From positions 1-6,068 of the forward strand of contig RGQW01000095.1 of assembly GCA_010029945.1 (NCBI GenBank): DNA of 6,068 bases, read 5' to 3'. Shown in pieces: positions 1 through 5,026 of this stretch. The translations under genes were made by a program, and so were the position numbers. The notes below the pieces were generated by a model. It was not told the origin of the DNA. It ran no database searches and worked only from the letters and a program-made list of their open reading frames with translations. This stretch comes from Actinomycetota bacterium (GTDB lineage Bacteria > Actinomycetota > Actinomycetes > S36-B12). Positions within the stretch are counted from its first letter, which is position 1. The number at the start of each line of letters is the position of its first letter.

Positions 1-196
1 CGAACGCGGCTTCTTCTCCCGGCTTGCGCTTTTCATTCGACAGGTCATTGCTGAGCTCCGCAAGGTCATCTGGCCGACGCGAAAAGAACTGATCGCCTAC
101 ACCACCGTGGTGTTGTTCTTCGTCCTTGTGATGGCGGGCATCATCGCGGCCTACGACTACGTCTTCACCCAGGGAGTGCTCTTCGTCTTCGGCTAG
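1..196 (+). CDS. secE: Preprotein translocase subunit SecE (3' part, start outside window)
   Basis: The last 64 codons of SecE, read in the frame starting at base 2. SecE is the small essential subunit of the SecYEG protein-conducting channel in the cytoplasmic membrane, where it clamps SecY. The visible part has the family's conserved cytoplasmic amphipathic helix (FIRQVIAELRKVIWPTRKEL, visible residues 11-30), followed by a single hydrophobic membrane segment at about visible residues 34-53 and a short tail ending VFG. The Trp-Pro-Thr-Arg-Lys-Glu stretch is the SecE hallmark. Two stop codons stand in tandem (TAG TAG, 194-199). nusG starts 58 nt after the first stop, which is the standard bacterial secE-nusG pairing and supports the call. 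The N-terminus lies outside the window, so total length is unknown. Confidence 0.95.
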   Translation, partial: ERGFFSRLALFIRQVIAELRKVIWPTRKELIAYTTVVLFFVLVMAGIIAAYDYVFTQGVLFVFG

Positions 197-254
197 TAGA
201 CCAACGAGCCCCCACCCCACCCGAGCAAATCGAAAGAACCAAGGAGAACCCGCC

Positions 255-1061
255 GTGTCCGAGCAGGACCAACCCGTCGTCGACCCGTTCGCGGTGCCTG
301 AGACAACCGACGCAGCCCCGGCGGAAGCCGAGACAAGCGACGCAGCTCCGGACGCTGACGCGAGCGCGTCGGAATTCGTTGCCGATGAGGTGACAGCCGA
401 TGACGTTCTTATCGACGAAGCCCAGGCCGAGGCGGAAGCCGACGTTGTGACGGAAGCGCAGGAGATCGTGGACGCGGTCGATGCTGTCGACGCGGGTGCT
501 GTCGACGCAGGTGCTGTCGACGCAGGTGCTGCCGACAAGGGCAACATTGAGGCTCGCACGACCACCTTGAACATGGAGGATTACATCTTTCAGGTGGAAG
601 TCCCCATGGAGGAAGTCACAGAGATCAAGAGCGGCGTGCGCAAGCAGGTGAAGCGCAACAAGTTCCCGGGCTACGTCTTGGTTCGGATGGATTTGACGGA
701 TGAGTCCTGGGGCGTCGTGCGGCACACTCCGGGTGTTACCGGCTTTGTCGGAAACGGCCATTCACCGGCGCCCCTGTCGTTGGACGAGGTTGTCAACATC
801 CTGGCTCCGGCACCAGAGAAGAAGGCGGTTGCTGCCGCGGGCACGACGAGCGTCGCCGACGATGCTGCGGCCGCGGTCGCCCCGGTAGAAATCGACTTCT
901 CCGTGGGTGACTCGGTGACCGTCGTCGACGGACCGTTCGCTACGTTGCACGCCACGATCTCCGAGATCAACATCGAGGCTCAGAAGGTGACCGGGCTCGT
1001 GGAGATCTTTGGTCGCGAAACCCCGGTTGAACTGGCGTTCAATCAAATCCACAAGAACTAG
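255..1061 (+). CDS. nusG: Transcription termination/antitermination factor NusG with a truncated NGN domain
   Basis: NusG binds the RNA polymerase clamp through its NGN domain. It links polymerase to Rho or to ribosomal S10 through its KOW domain. The GTG start at 255 is set by AAGGAG at 241-246, 8 nt upstream. The 268 residues comprise an acidic Ala/Asp/Glu-rich extension (1-94), the NGN remainder (about 95-185, with NMEDYIFQVEVP, NKFPGYVLVRMDLTDESW and HTPGVTGFVG), an Ala-rich linker (186-210) and a KOW domain (about 211-268, GDSVTVVDGPFA to FGRETPVELAF). Acidic extensions and such linkers are usual in actinobacterial NusG; the Mycobacterium tuberculosis protein is about 238 residues. The oddity is that the conserved WYVVHSYAGYENKV-type segment opening the NGN domain, and the linker before it, are absent. 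AVDAG repeats run straight into KGNIEARTTTLNMEDYIF. The frame is open throughout, so this is an in-frame loss, either real or an assembly error at the repeats. The rest is highly conserved, so identity is secure. Confidence 0.95.
   Translation: MSEQDQPVVDPFAVPETTDAAPAEAETSDAAPDADASASEFVADEVTADDVLIDEAQAEAEADVVTEAQEIVDAVDAVDAGAVDAGAVDAGAADKGNIEARTTTLNMEDYIFQVEVPMEEVTEIKSGVRKQVKRNKFPGYVLVRMDLTDESWGVVRHTPGVTGFVGNGHSPAPLSLDEVVNILAPAPEKKAVAAAGTTSVADDAAAAVAPVEIDFSVGDSVTVVDGPFATLHATISEINIEAQKVTGLVEIFGRETPVELAFNQIHKN
300..351 (+). repeat. Imperfect 22-bp direct repeat inside the nusG acidic extension
   Basis: Bases 300-321 and 330-351 match at 20 of 22 positions (differences at 308/338 and 317/347), giving a 30-bp period. 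They encode ETTDAAP and ETSDAAP. The repeat keeps the reading frame and suggests that the disordered N-terminal extension grew by small in-frame duplications. Confidence 0.8.
483..536 (+). repeat. 15-bp tandem repeat in nusG encoding AVDAG
   Basis: Three full units at 483-497, 498-512 and 513-527 (GCTGTCGACGCAGGT, with one A-to-G change in the first) are followed by a partial unit at 528-536 with one mismatch. Each unit encodes Ala-Val-Asp-Ala-Gly and contains the 6-bp palindrome GTCGAC. The unit length is a multiple of three, so gain or loss of copies preserves the frame. The array ends where the NGN domain resumes after its missing first segment. Confidence 0.9.
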
Positions 1062-1077
1062 GTCGAGCACACAAGTG

Positions 1078-1093
1078 GCCGGCACCCGCCGGC
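1078..1093 (+). promoter_or_regulatory. GC-rich hairpin in the nusG-rplK spacer
   Basis: GCCGGC at 1078-1083 pairs perfectly with GCCGGC at 1088-1093 around an ACCC loop, with a possible extra G-U pair at 1077/1094. No T-run follows, so it is not a canonical intrinsic terminator. It ends 3 nt before GAAGGA (1097-1102), the likely rplK ribosome binding site, and could affect rplK translation or transcript processing. The structure is seen directly; any role is inference. Confidence 0.45.
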
Positions 1094-1114
1094 TCTGAAG
1101 GAAGCAGAGAGAAG

Positions 1115-1543
1115 ATGGCACCGAAGAAGAAGGTCGAAGGCCTCATTAAGTTGCAGATCGAGGCTGGTCAAGCCAACCCGGCACCGCCCGTTGGCCCGGC
1201 ACTCGGCCAGCATGGCGTCAACATCATGGACTTCTGCAAGGCGTACAACGCCGCGACGGAGGACAAGCGCGGGCAAGTTATTCCTGTCGAGATCACTGTC
1301 TACGAGGATCGCTCGTTCGACTTCGTGCTCAAGACCCCACCAGCCGCCAAATTGATCTTGAAGGCTGCAGGTGTTCCGAAGGGTTCGGGGACGCCGCACA
1401 CCGTCAAGGCCGGGTCCATCACCAAGGACCAGGTCCGTGAGATCGCCGAAACCAAGATGCCGGACTTGAATGCCAATGACGTGGACGCCGCGATGCGCAT
1501 TATCGAAGGCACGGCCCGTCAGATGGGCATCACGGTCTCGTAG
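1115..1543 (+). CDS. rplK: 50S ribosomal protein L11
   Basis: L11 binds the GTPase-associated region of 23S rRNA at the base of the L7/L12 stalk and supports elongation factor action and the stringent response through RelA. The protein has 142 residues, the normal family length. The N-terminal domain carries the signature KLQIEAGQANPAPPVGPALG followed by QHGVNIMDFCKAYN (about residues 12-45). The C-terminal rRNA-binding domain includes KTPPAAKLILKAAGVPKGSG, QVREIAETKMPDLNAND and a terminal IIEGTARQMGI helix. The ATG at 1115 gives the usual MAPKKKV start of actinobacterial L11. The best Shine-Dalgarno-like stretch is GAAGGA at 1097-1102, somewhat distant, with a purine run (AGAGAGAAG) nearer the start. 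It lies 53 nt after nusG and before rplA, the conserved bacterial order. Nothing in the protein looks abnormal. Confidence 0.98.
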   Translation: MAPKKKVEGLIKLQIEAGQANPAPPVGPALGQHGVNIMDFCKAYNAATEDKRGQVIPVEITVYEDRSFDFVLKTPPAAKLILKAAGVPKGSGTPHTVKAGSITKDQVREIAETKMPDLNANDVDAAMRIIEGTARQMGITVS

Positions 1544-1548
1544 TCTTT

Positions 1549-1576
1549 GTACGTCCGTAATTCCGTACTTCTTTTT
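1549..1576 (+). terminator. Weak terminator-like hairpin with T-run between rplK and rplA
   Basis: GTACG (1549-1553) pairs with CGTAC (1564-1568) around a 10-nt loop and is followed directly by TTCTTTTT (1569-1576), the only T-run in this spacer. A 5-bp stem is weak for a full terminator, so partial read-through or attenuation is more likely. Loop bases TCCG (1554-1557) can also pair with CGGA (1578-1581), giving either a competing stem or a pseudoknot. The pairing is seen; the function is inferred. Confidence 0.35.
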
Positions 1577-1605
1577 GCGGACTATTCACACAACAACTGA
1601 ATAAT
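1575..1605 (+). promoter_or_regulatory. Possible internal promoter for rplA
   Basis: TTGCGG at 1575-1580 resembles a -35 element. AATAAT at 1600-1605 is one base from the TATAAT consensus, but the spacing is 19 bp; TGAATA at 1598-1603 would give the ideal 17 bp with a poorer match. The region is clearly more AT-rich than its surroundings. A start about 7 nt downstream would still include the candidate L1-binding structure at 1613-1642 in the leader. This is a weak call based on consensus matching only. Confidence 0.25.
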
Positions 1606-1612
1606 CACCATC

Positions 1613-1642
1613 GTGGGAGAGCCAGCGCGGCTCGCACACCAC
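1613..1642 (+). promoter_or_regulatory. Candidate L1 autoregulatory RNA site (23S L1-stalk mimic)
   Basis: This stretch can fold into two short helices joined by an asymmetric internal loop. The outer helix is GTGG (1613-1616) with CCAC (1639-1642). The inner helix is GAGCC (1619-1623) with GGCTC (1629-1633), capped by AGCGC. The internal loop has GA on the 5' side (1617-1618) and GCACA on the 3' side (1634-1638). Known L1 sites in 23S rRNA and in L1 operon mRNAs share this layout, and the GTGGGAG string also occurs in the bacterial 23S L1 stalk as I recall it. It lies 23 nt upstream of the rplA start, consistent with L1 repressing its own translation. The 3' side lacks the GAAA-like run I recall from known sites, and an alternative outer helix (1613-1615 with 1635-1637) is possible. 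Confidence 0.4.
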
Positions 1643-1652
1643 ACCTGCCGAT

Positions 1653-1658
1653 AAGGAG
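1653..1658 (+). promoter_or_regulatory. Ribosome binding site that sets the rplA start
   Basis: AAGGAG lies 7 nt before the ATG at 1666 but only 4 nt before the in-frame GTG at 1663. Spacing therefore favours ATG, which also gives the usual MKRSKAY N-terminus of L1. Confidence 0.75.
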
Positions 1659-1665
1659 AGCAGTG

Positions 1666-2367
1666 ATGAAGCGCAGCAAGGCATATCAGCAAGCCCTCGA
1701 GAAGATCGAGGAAGACAAGATCTACAGCCCTATGGGCGCCATCAAGATCATCAAGGACACGGTTTCCACGAAGTTCGACCCGACCGTCGATGTGTCCATG
1801 CGCATGGGCGTCGATCCGCGAAAGGCGGACCAGGCGGTCCGTGGCACCGTCAACCTTCCCCACGGAACGGGAAAGACCTCCCGAGTACTCGTGTTCGCCG
1901 GTGGCGAGAAAGCCGATGAGGCTCGCGAGGCGGGTGCGGATTTTGTCGGAGCGGACGACATGCTCGAGAAGGTCAAGGGTGGTTGGACCGACTTCGATGC
2001 CGTTGTTGCGACGCCAGACATGATGGGCAAGGTCGGCACCCTCGGCAAGGTTCTCGGCCCCCGAGGTTTGATGCCGAACCCCAAGACTGGCACCGTCACG
2101 ATGGACGTCGCAAAGGCCGTCGGCGATATCAAGGGGGGCAAGATCGAGTTTCGTCTCGATAAGCACGCCAACCTGCAGTTCCCGATCGGCAAGGCCTCTT
2201 TCACCGCGGAACAGCTCAATGACAACTTCACGGCCGTCGTGGATGAGATCAATCGCATGAAGCCGTCCGCTGCCAAGGGCCGCTACATCAAGAAGGCGAC
2301 GCTGTCCTCCACGATGGGCCCAGGAATCCCGATCGATCCCGCCAAGAGCGAGGACGACGACTTTTAA
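1666..2367 (+). CDS. rplA: 50S ribosomal protein L1
   Basis: L1 forms the mobile stalk of the large subunit near the E site, helps release deacylated tRNA, and in many bacteria represses its own mRNA. From ATG 1666 the protein has 233 residues, the normal length. It begins MKRSKAYQQALEKI and carries the family signature around GKVGTLGKVLGPRGLMPNPK (about residues 121-140), then GTVTMDVAKAVGDIKGGKIEFRLDK and a C-terminal domain containing NFTAVVDEINRMKPSAAKGRYIKK and TMGPGIPIDP. The C-terminus ends in a short acidic tail (SEDDDF). The in-frame GTG at 1663 would add one residue but sits too close to the ribosome binding site. The 122-nt gap after rplK is longer than other gaps here and holds candidate regulatory structures. 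The gene is followed by gpgS rather than the expected rplJ-rplL pair. Confidence 0.98.
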   Translation: MKRSKAYQQALEKIEEDKIYSPMGAIKIIKDTVSTKFDPTVDVSMRMGVDPRKADQAVRGTVNLPHGTGKTSRVLVFAGGEKADEAREAGADFVGADDMLEKVKGGWTDFDAVVATPDMMGKVGTLGKVLGPRGLMPNPKTGTVTMDVAKAVGDIKGGKIEFRLDKHANLQFPIGKASFTAEQLNDNFTAVVDEINRMKPSAAKGRYIKKATLSSTMGPGIPIDPAKSEDDDF

Positions 2368-2428
2368 ACGACAAGTCCTCAGCCGAGTGCTGCACTTCGA
2401 CAGCGTGGTGAGCGTGGCGTCGTCGATG

Positions 2429-2442
2429 CGATCAGCTGATCG
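2429..2442. promoter_or_regulatory. Perfect 14-bp palindrome upstream of gpgS
   Basis: CGATCAGCTGATCG is a perfect inverted repeat centred between 2435 and 2436, ending 9 nt before the first possible gpgS start codon. Its position next to a weak -10-like TATTCA (2444-2449) would suit an operator for a dimeric regulator. With no central spacer it would form a poor RNA hairpin, so a DNA-binding role is more plausible than an RNA one. No regulator can be named. Confidence 0.35.
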
Positions 2443-2451
2443 GTATTCACG

Positions 2452-3363
2452 GTGATGATGTCGGTCGCCTCCGACTGGAGTCACGGTCGCATCACGTCGA
2501 TCAAGGGTGAATCCACTCTTGCCGTCGTCATTCCTGCCCGAGATGAGGAAGGCACCATCGGACAGGTGGTGTCGGCAATCGCCGCGGAACTTGGCGGGCT
2601 CGTCGATGAACTTGTGGTGATGGACTCGCTGTCGTCGGATCGCACCGCGGCCGTTGCTACCGACGCGGGAGCTCGGGTCCACTCGGTGGCGGATGTTCGG
2701 CCGGATCTCGGTGTTCACCCCGGCAAGGGCGAGGCGTTGTGGAAGTCGCAGTTCGTCACGTCGGCTGACGTGGTCGCCTTCATTGATGCGGACCTCACCG
2801 AGTGGGGCACACATTTCGTCCTCGGGGTGGTCGGCCCCGTCCTCGCAGACTCCCAGGTCGTCCTGTGTCGTGGTTTCTACGACCGAGTCTTGGACATTGA
2901 CGGCGACGTGACGCTGGAAGGTGGACGCGTTACCGAACTTGTGGCCCGGCCCTGGCTGACCCTTTTTCGTCCGGAGTTGGGGTCCATGGTGCAACCGCTC
3001 GCGGGAGAGTGGGCGATTCGGCGGAACGTGTTCGAGCAATTGCACGTGCCGATCGGATACGGAGTGGAGCTCTCCACGCTGCTCGATGTGCACGACGAGT
3101 GGGGGATCGACAGCATTGCTCAGGTGGATCTTGGGCGTCGCGCCCATCGACACCAGAACATCCACGACCTGTCGGTGATGGCCGTCGAGATCCTCGCGAC
3201 CGCTGAGCGCCGGCGCGCGCGGACGGCAGAACCCGCGGCCACCGATGCCTTCAGCGCCGATGTTCAACTAGCTCGCTTGTCGGAGCACCGGCAGTGGAGT
3301 TACCGAGCGGTGCCCGTGACCGAACGCCCGCCAGCCAGCACGCTGATCGGCCCGGCTGACTGA
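2452..3363 (+). CDS. gpgS: Glucosyl-3-phosphoglycerate synthase (GT81 family)
   Basis: GpgS transfers glucose from a nucleotide donor (UDP- or ADP-glucose) to 3-phosphoglycerate, giving glucosyl-3-phosphoglycerate. This is the precursor of glucosylglycerate and of methylglucose lipopolysaccharides, and the enzyme is cytosolic. Numbering from the GTG, the GT-A fold shows VVIPARDEEGTI (25-36), DELVVMDSLSSDRT (52-65), GKGEALW (91-97), the metal-binding DAD (112-114), GGRVTELVARP (157-167), RPELG (173-177), QPLAGEWA (181-188), GYGVEL (202-207) and LGRRAHRH (227-234), whose His matches a metal ligand in the mycobacterial enzyme. Length is 303 residues against 324 for M. tuberculosis GpgS, mainly from a shorter N-terminus. 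An in-frame TGA at 2437 rules out an earlier start; GTG 2452, ATG 2455 and ATG 2458 are alternatives and none has a clear Shine-Dalgarno, so translation may be leaderless. Its place after rplA is unusual. Confidence 0.92.
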   Translation: MMMSVASDWSHGRITSIKGESTLAVVIPARDEEGTIGQVVSAIAAELGGLVDELVVMDSLSSDRTAAVATDAGARVHSVADVRPDLGVHPGKGEALWKSQFVTSADVVAFIDADLTEWGTHFVLGVVGPVLADSQVVLCRGFYDRVLDIDGDVTLEGGRVTELVARPWLTLFRPELGSMVQPLAGEWAIRRNVFEQLHVPIGYGVELSTLLDVHDEWGIDSIAQVDLGRRAHRHQNIHDLSVMAVEILATAERRRARTAEPAATDAFSADVQLARLSEHRQWSYRAVPVTERPPASTLIGPAD

Positions 3364-3435
3364 CCGACTATCGTCTGAGGGCTACAGGATTATCTGTCGG
3401 GACGCCGTCAGTATCCGAGGCCACTGCCGGCCAGG

Positions 3436-3440
3436 GGAGG
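3436..3440 (+). promoter_or_regulatory. Strong ribosome binding site for livG
   Basis: GGAGG lies within the purine run 3434-3444 and ends 6 nt before GTG 3447. It is the strongest Shine-Dalgarno match in the window and supports the GTG start as the entry point of the liv operon. Confidence 0.7.
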
Positions 3441-3446
3441 GAAGCT

Positions 3447-4256
3447 GTGAAGTACCACCTTCCATTGACCCATCCCCTACTTCAAACGGTCGATATCAGC
3501 GTCTCCTTCGGTGGACTGCAGATTCTCGACGACGTCAGTATCGGAATTCCTGAGGGTTCGGTCACCGGCCTTATCGGTCCCAACGGTGCGGGGAAGACGA
3601 CCGTTTTCAACGTCATGACGGGCTTCGTCAAACCGGACTCTGGCAAGGTGAAGTACGAGGGCAACCGGCTCCGGCATGTGAAGACCCACCACCTGACCAA
3701 GATGGGAATCTCCCGAACTCTCCAGGGTGTCGGCCTGTTCCCCTCGTTGACGGCGCGCGAGAACGTGATGTTGGGAGCCTCGGGGCACGTGCGTTCAGGC
3801 ATCGTCGCGGACGCGCTCGCTATGCCGTGGACTGACGCCGAGCAGCGACACGTTCGGGAGAAGGCCGAGGCGGCCATGGCGGAACTGGGTGTTCTGTCTG
3901 AGGCGGACCGCCTGCCCGGTGAGATGCCGTATCCGGTGCAAAAGCGTGTAGCGCTGGCCCGAGCTCTGGTGAGCGACCCGAAGGTTCTGCTGCTGGATGA
4001 GCCGGCAGGTGGCATTGGTGCTGCTGACATGCACGAGTTGGGCCGATTGATCCGCAGTTGGGTGCCTGAGCGCACTGTCCTGCTGGTGGAGCATCACATG
4101 GAACTCGTGATGGAGGTCTGCGACCTCATCTGGGTGTTGGATGCGGGCAAGGTCATCGCCGCGGGCTCGCCCGAGGAAGTGCGCAACGACCCGGCCGTCT
4201 TGGCCGCCTACCTGGGCGAAGACGATCATGAGGACGATCACGAGGCGGTGATCTGA
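3447..4256 (+). CDS. livG: Branched-chain amino acid type ABC transporter ATP-binding protein LivG
   Basis: One of two ATPases that power a LivHM-type (HAAT family) importer at the inner face of the membrane. The substrate is inferred as branched-chain amino acids, though this family also takes up other amino acids, urea or short amides. The 269 residues show Walker A GPNGAGKT (44-51), a Q-loop around Gln93 followed by LFPSLTARENV, Walker B VLLLDEP (180-186, catalytic Glu185) and an H-loop VEHH (His216). The C-terminal stretch GKVIAAGSPEEVRNDPAVLAAYLGED is typical of LivG. The signature region reads MPYPVQKRVALARAL (160-174) instead of an LSGGQ-type motif. The C-terminus carries two copies of DDHE from a 12-bp repeat. 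A strong GGAGG sets the GTG start. The stop codon overlaps the livF start by one base, implying translational coupling. Family identity is secure; substrate is not. Confidence 0.93.
   Translation: MKYHLPLTHPLLQTVDISVSFGGLQILDDVSIGIPEGSVTGLIGPNGAGKTTVFNVMTGFVKPDSGKVKYEGNRLRHVKTHHLTKMGISRTLQGVGLFPSLTARENVMLGASGHVRSGIVADALAMPWTDAEQRHVREKAEAAMAELGVLSEADRLPGEMPYPVQKRVALARALVSDPKVLLLDEPAGGIGAADMHELGRLIRSWVPERTVLLVEHHMELVMEVCDLIWVLDAGKVIAAGSPEEVRNDPAVLAAYLGEDDHEDDHEAVI
4221..4244 (+). repeat. 12-bp tandem duplication at the livG 3' end
   Basis: GACGATCATGAG (4221-4232) is followed directly by GACGATCACGAG (4233-4244), one mismatch. It encodes DDHEDDHE in the LivG tail, just beyond the conserved AYLGE end of the ATPase domain, so it is probably a neutral in-frame slippage product. 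Confidence 0.75.
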
Positions 4257-4960
4257 TGCTGCGGATCGACGGCCTTTCGGTCAGTTACGGAGCGGTGGAA
4301 GCCCTCAAGAACGTGTCTTTGGACGTACCGCCCGGACGAGTGACCGCTGTCATCGGCGCGAACGGTGCCGGGAAGTCGACGTTGATGCGGACACTCGCCG
4401 GTCTGGAGAAACCGCTGACGGGACGGGTTCTGTTCAACGACGAGGACATCACGGGGGGCAAGCCTGAGGACATCGTTCGCACGGGCATTGCTCTGGTGCC
4501 CGAGGGTCGCTCCACCATCCCCGATCTGACCGTGGAAGAAAATCTCAAATTGGGCGGCATGTGGCGAACGCACGCCCAGCGAGCAACGTCGTTGACTCGC
4601 GTCTACGCGCTGTTCCCCGTGCTCGGTGAGCGCCGAGACCTCGGAGCCGACACCCTGAGTGGGGGAGAACGGCAGCAGTTGGCGATTGGTCGCGCCCTCA
4701 TGACCGGGCCGCAGGCGCTGCTTCTCGATGAGCCCTCGCTCGGCCTCGCACCGCTGATCGTCACCCAGATCCTGGAACTCGTTGAGCTCATGGCTCGAGA
4801 CTCGGGCCTGGCGGTACTGCTCGTGGAGCAGAACGCTGCGACGGCTCTTCGCGTGGCGAAGACCGGGATCGTTCTCAACCTGGGGGAGATCGTGAAGAGC
4901 GGACCGGCCCAGGAGATCGCACAAGACGAGGAGTTGCGTCATGCGTACCTCGGCTACTAG
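4256..4960 (+). CDS. livF: Branched-chain amino acid type ABC transporter ATP-binding protein LivF
   Basis: The second ATPase of the LivHMGF-type importer, expected to pair with LivG. At 234 residues it has the usual LivF length. Motifs are Walker A GANGAGKS (34-41), the LivF-type VPEGRSTIPDLTVEENL (81-97) where most ABC ATPases have a Q-loop glutamine, a canonical signature LSGGERQQLAIGRAL (134-148), Walker B LLLDEP (155-160, Glu159) and LVEQN (189-193). The Gln at the H-loop histidine position (192) is characteristic of LivF, not a defect. The ATG overlaps the livG stop by one base (TGATG), so translation is probably coupled. With canonical motifs here and an atypical signature in LivG, the two composite ATP sites would be asymmetric. 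The end of the protein (RHAYLGY) matches the family end. Confidence 0.95.
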   Translation: MLRIDGLSVSYGAVEALKNVSLDVPPGRVTAVIGANGAGKSTLMRTLAGLEKPLTGRVLFNDEDITGGKPEDIVRTGIALVPEGRSTIPDLTVEENLKLGGMWRTHAQRATSLTRVYALFPVLGERRDLGADTLSGGERQQLAIGRALMTGPQALLLDEPSLGLAPLIVTQILELVELMARDSGLAVLLVEQNAATALRVAKTGIVLNLGEIVKSGPAQEIAQDEELRHAYLGY

Positions 4961-5016
4961 GCCTGGCAGGCCACTACGGCCCTCACCGCTAGTGACGTCC
5001 TGCGCCCCGAACGGGG
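4960..5016 (+). promoter_or_regulatory. livF-livH spacer with two GC-rich hairpins
   Basis: GGCCT (4960-4964) pairs with AGGCC (4968-4972) around a 3-nt loop, starting on the last base of the livF stop codon. CCCC (5005-5008) pairs with GGGG (5013-5016) around GAAC, using part of the G-run that is the best candidate ribosome binding site for livH. This 66-nt gap is the longest inside the liv operon. The hairpins could tune livH translation or protect the upstream message. Neither has a T-run, so a terminator is unlikely. Confidence 0.35.
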
Positions 5017-5026
5017 GGATCGAGCT

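Noticed and set aside
483..536. Tandem array as a CRISPR or regulatory iteron
   Set aside because: Units are contiguous, 15 bp, in frame and coding, with no spacers, so they are a protein repeat.
165..761. Minus-strand frame over nusG with a repeated STCVD motif
   Set aside because: The repeat is just the reverse reading of the 15-bp nusG array; the frame has no ribosome binding site or family resemblance.
700..888. Short plus-strand frame inside nusG
   Set aside because: It overlaps the conserved NGN and linker coding sequence in another frame and its Arg-rich product matches nothing.
2386..2396. AGTG/CACT inverted repeat after rplA as a terminator
   Set aside because: The stem is only 4 bp with a 3-nt loop and no T-run follows, so it does not support an intrinsic terminator.
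1582..3267. 561-codon open frame on the minus strand across rplA and gpgS
   Set aside because: It is antisense to two clearly conserved genes, its translation is rich in Arg, His, Asp and Gly without any recognisable domain, and long antisense frames are expected in GC-rich codon-biased genes.
3364..3446. Promoter for the liv operon in the gpgS-livG gap
   Set aside because: TTATCT at 3390-3395 is a possible -10, but no convincing -35 lies at proper spacing; a small ACAG/CTGT inverted repeat (3384-3397) is within chance expectation.
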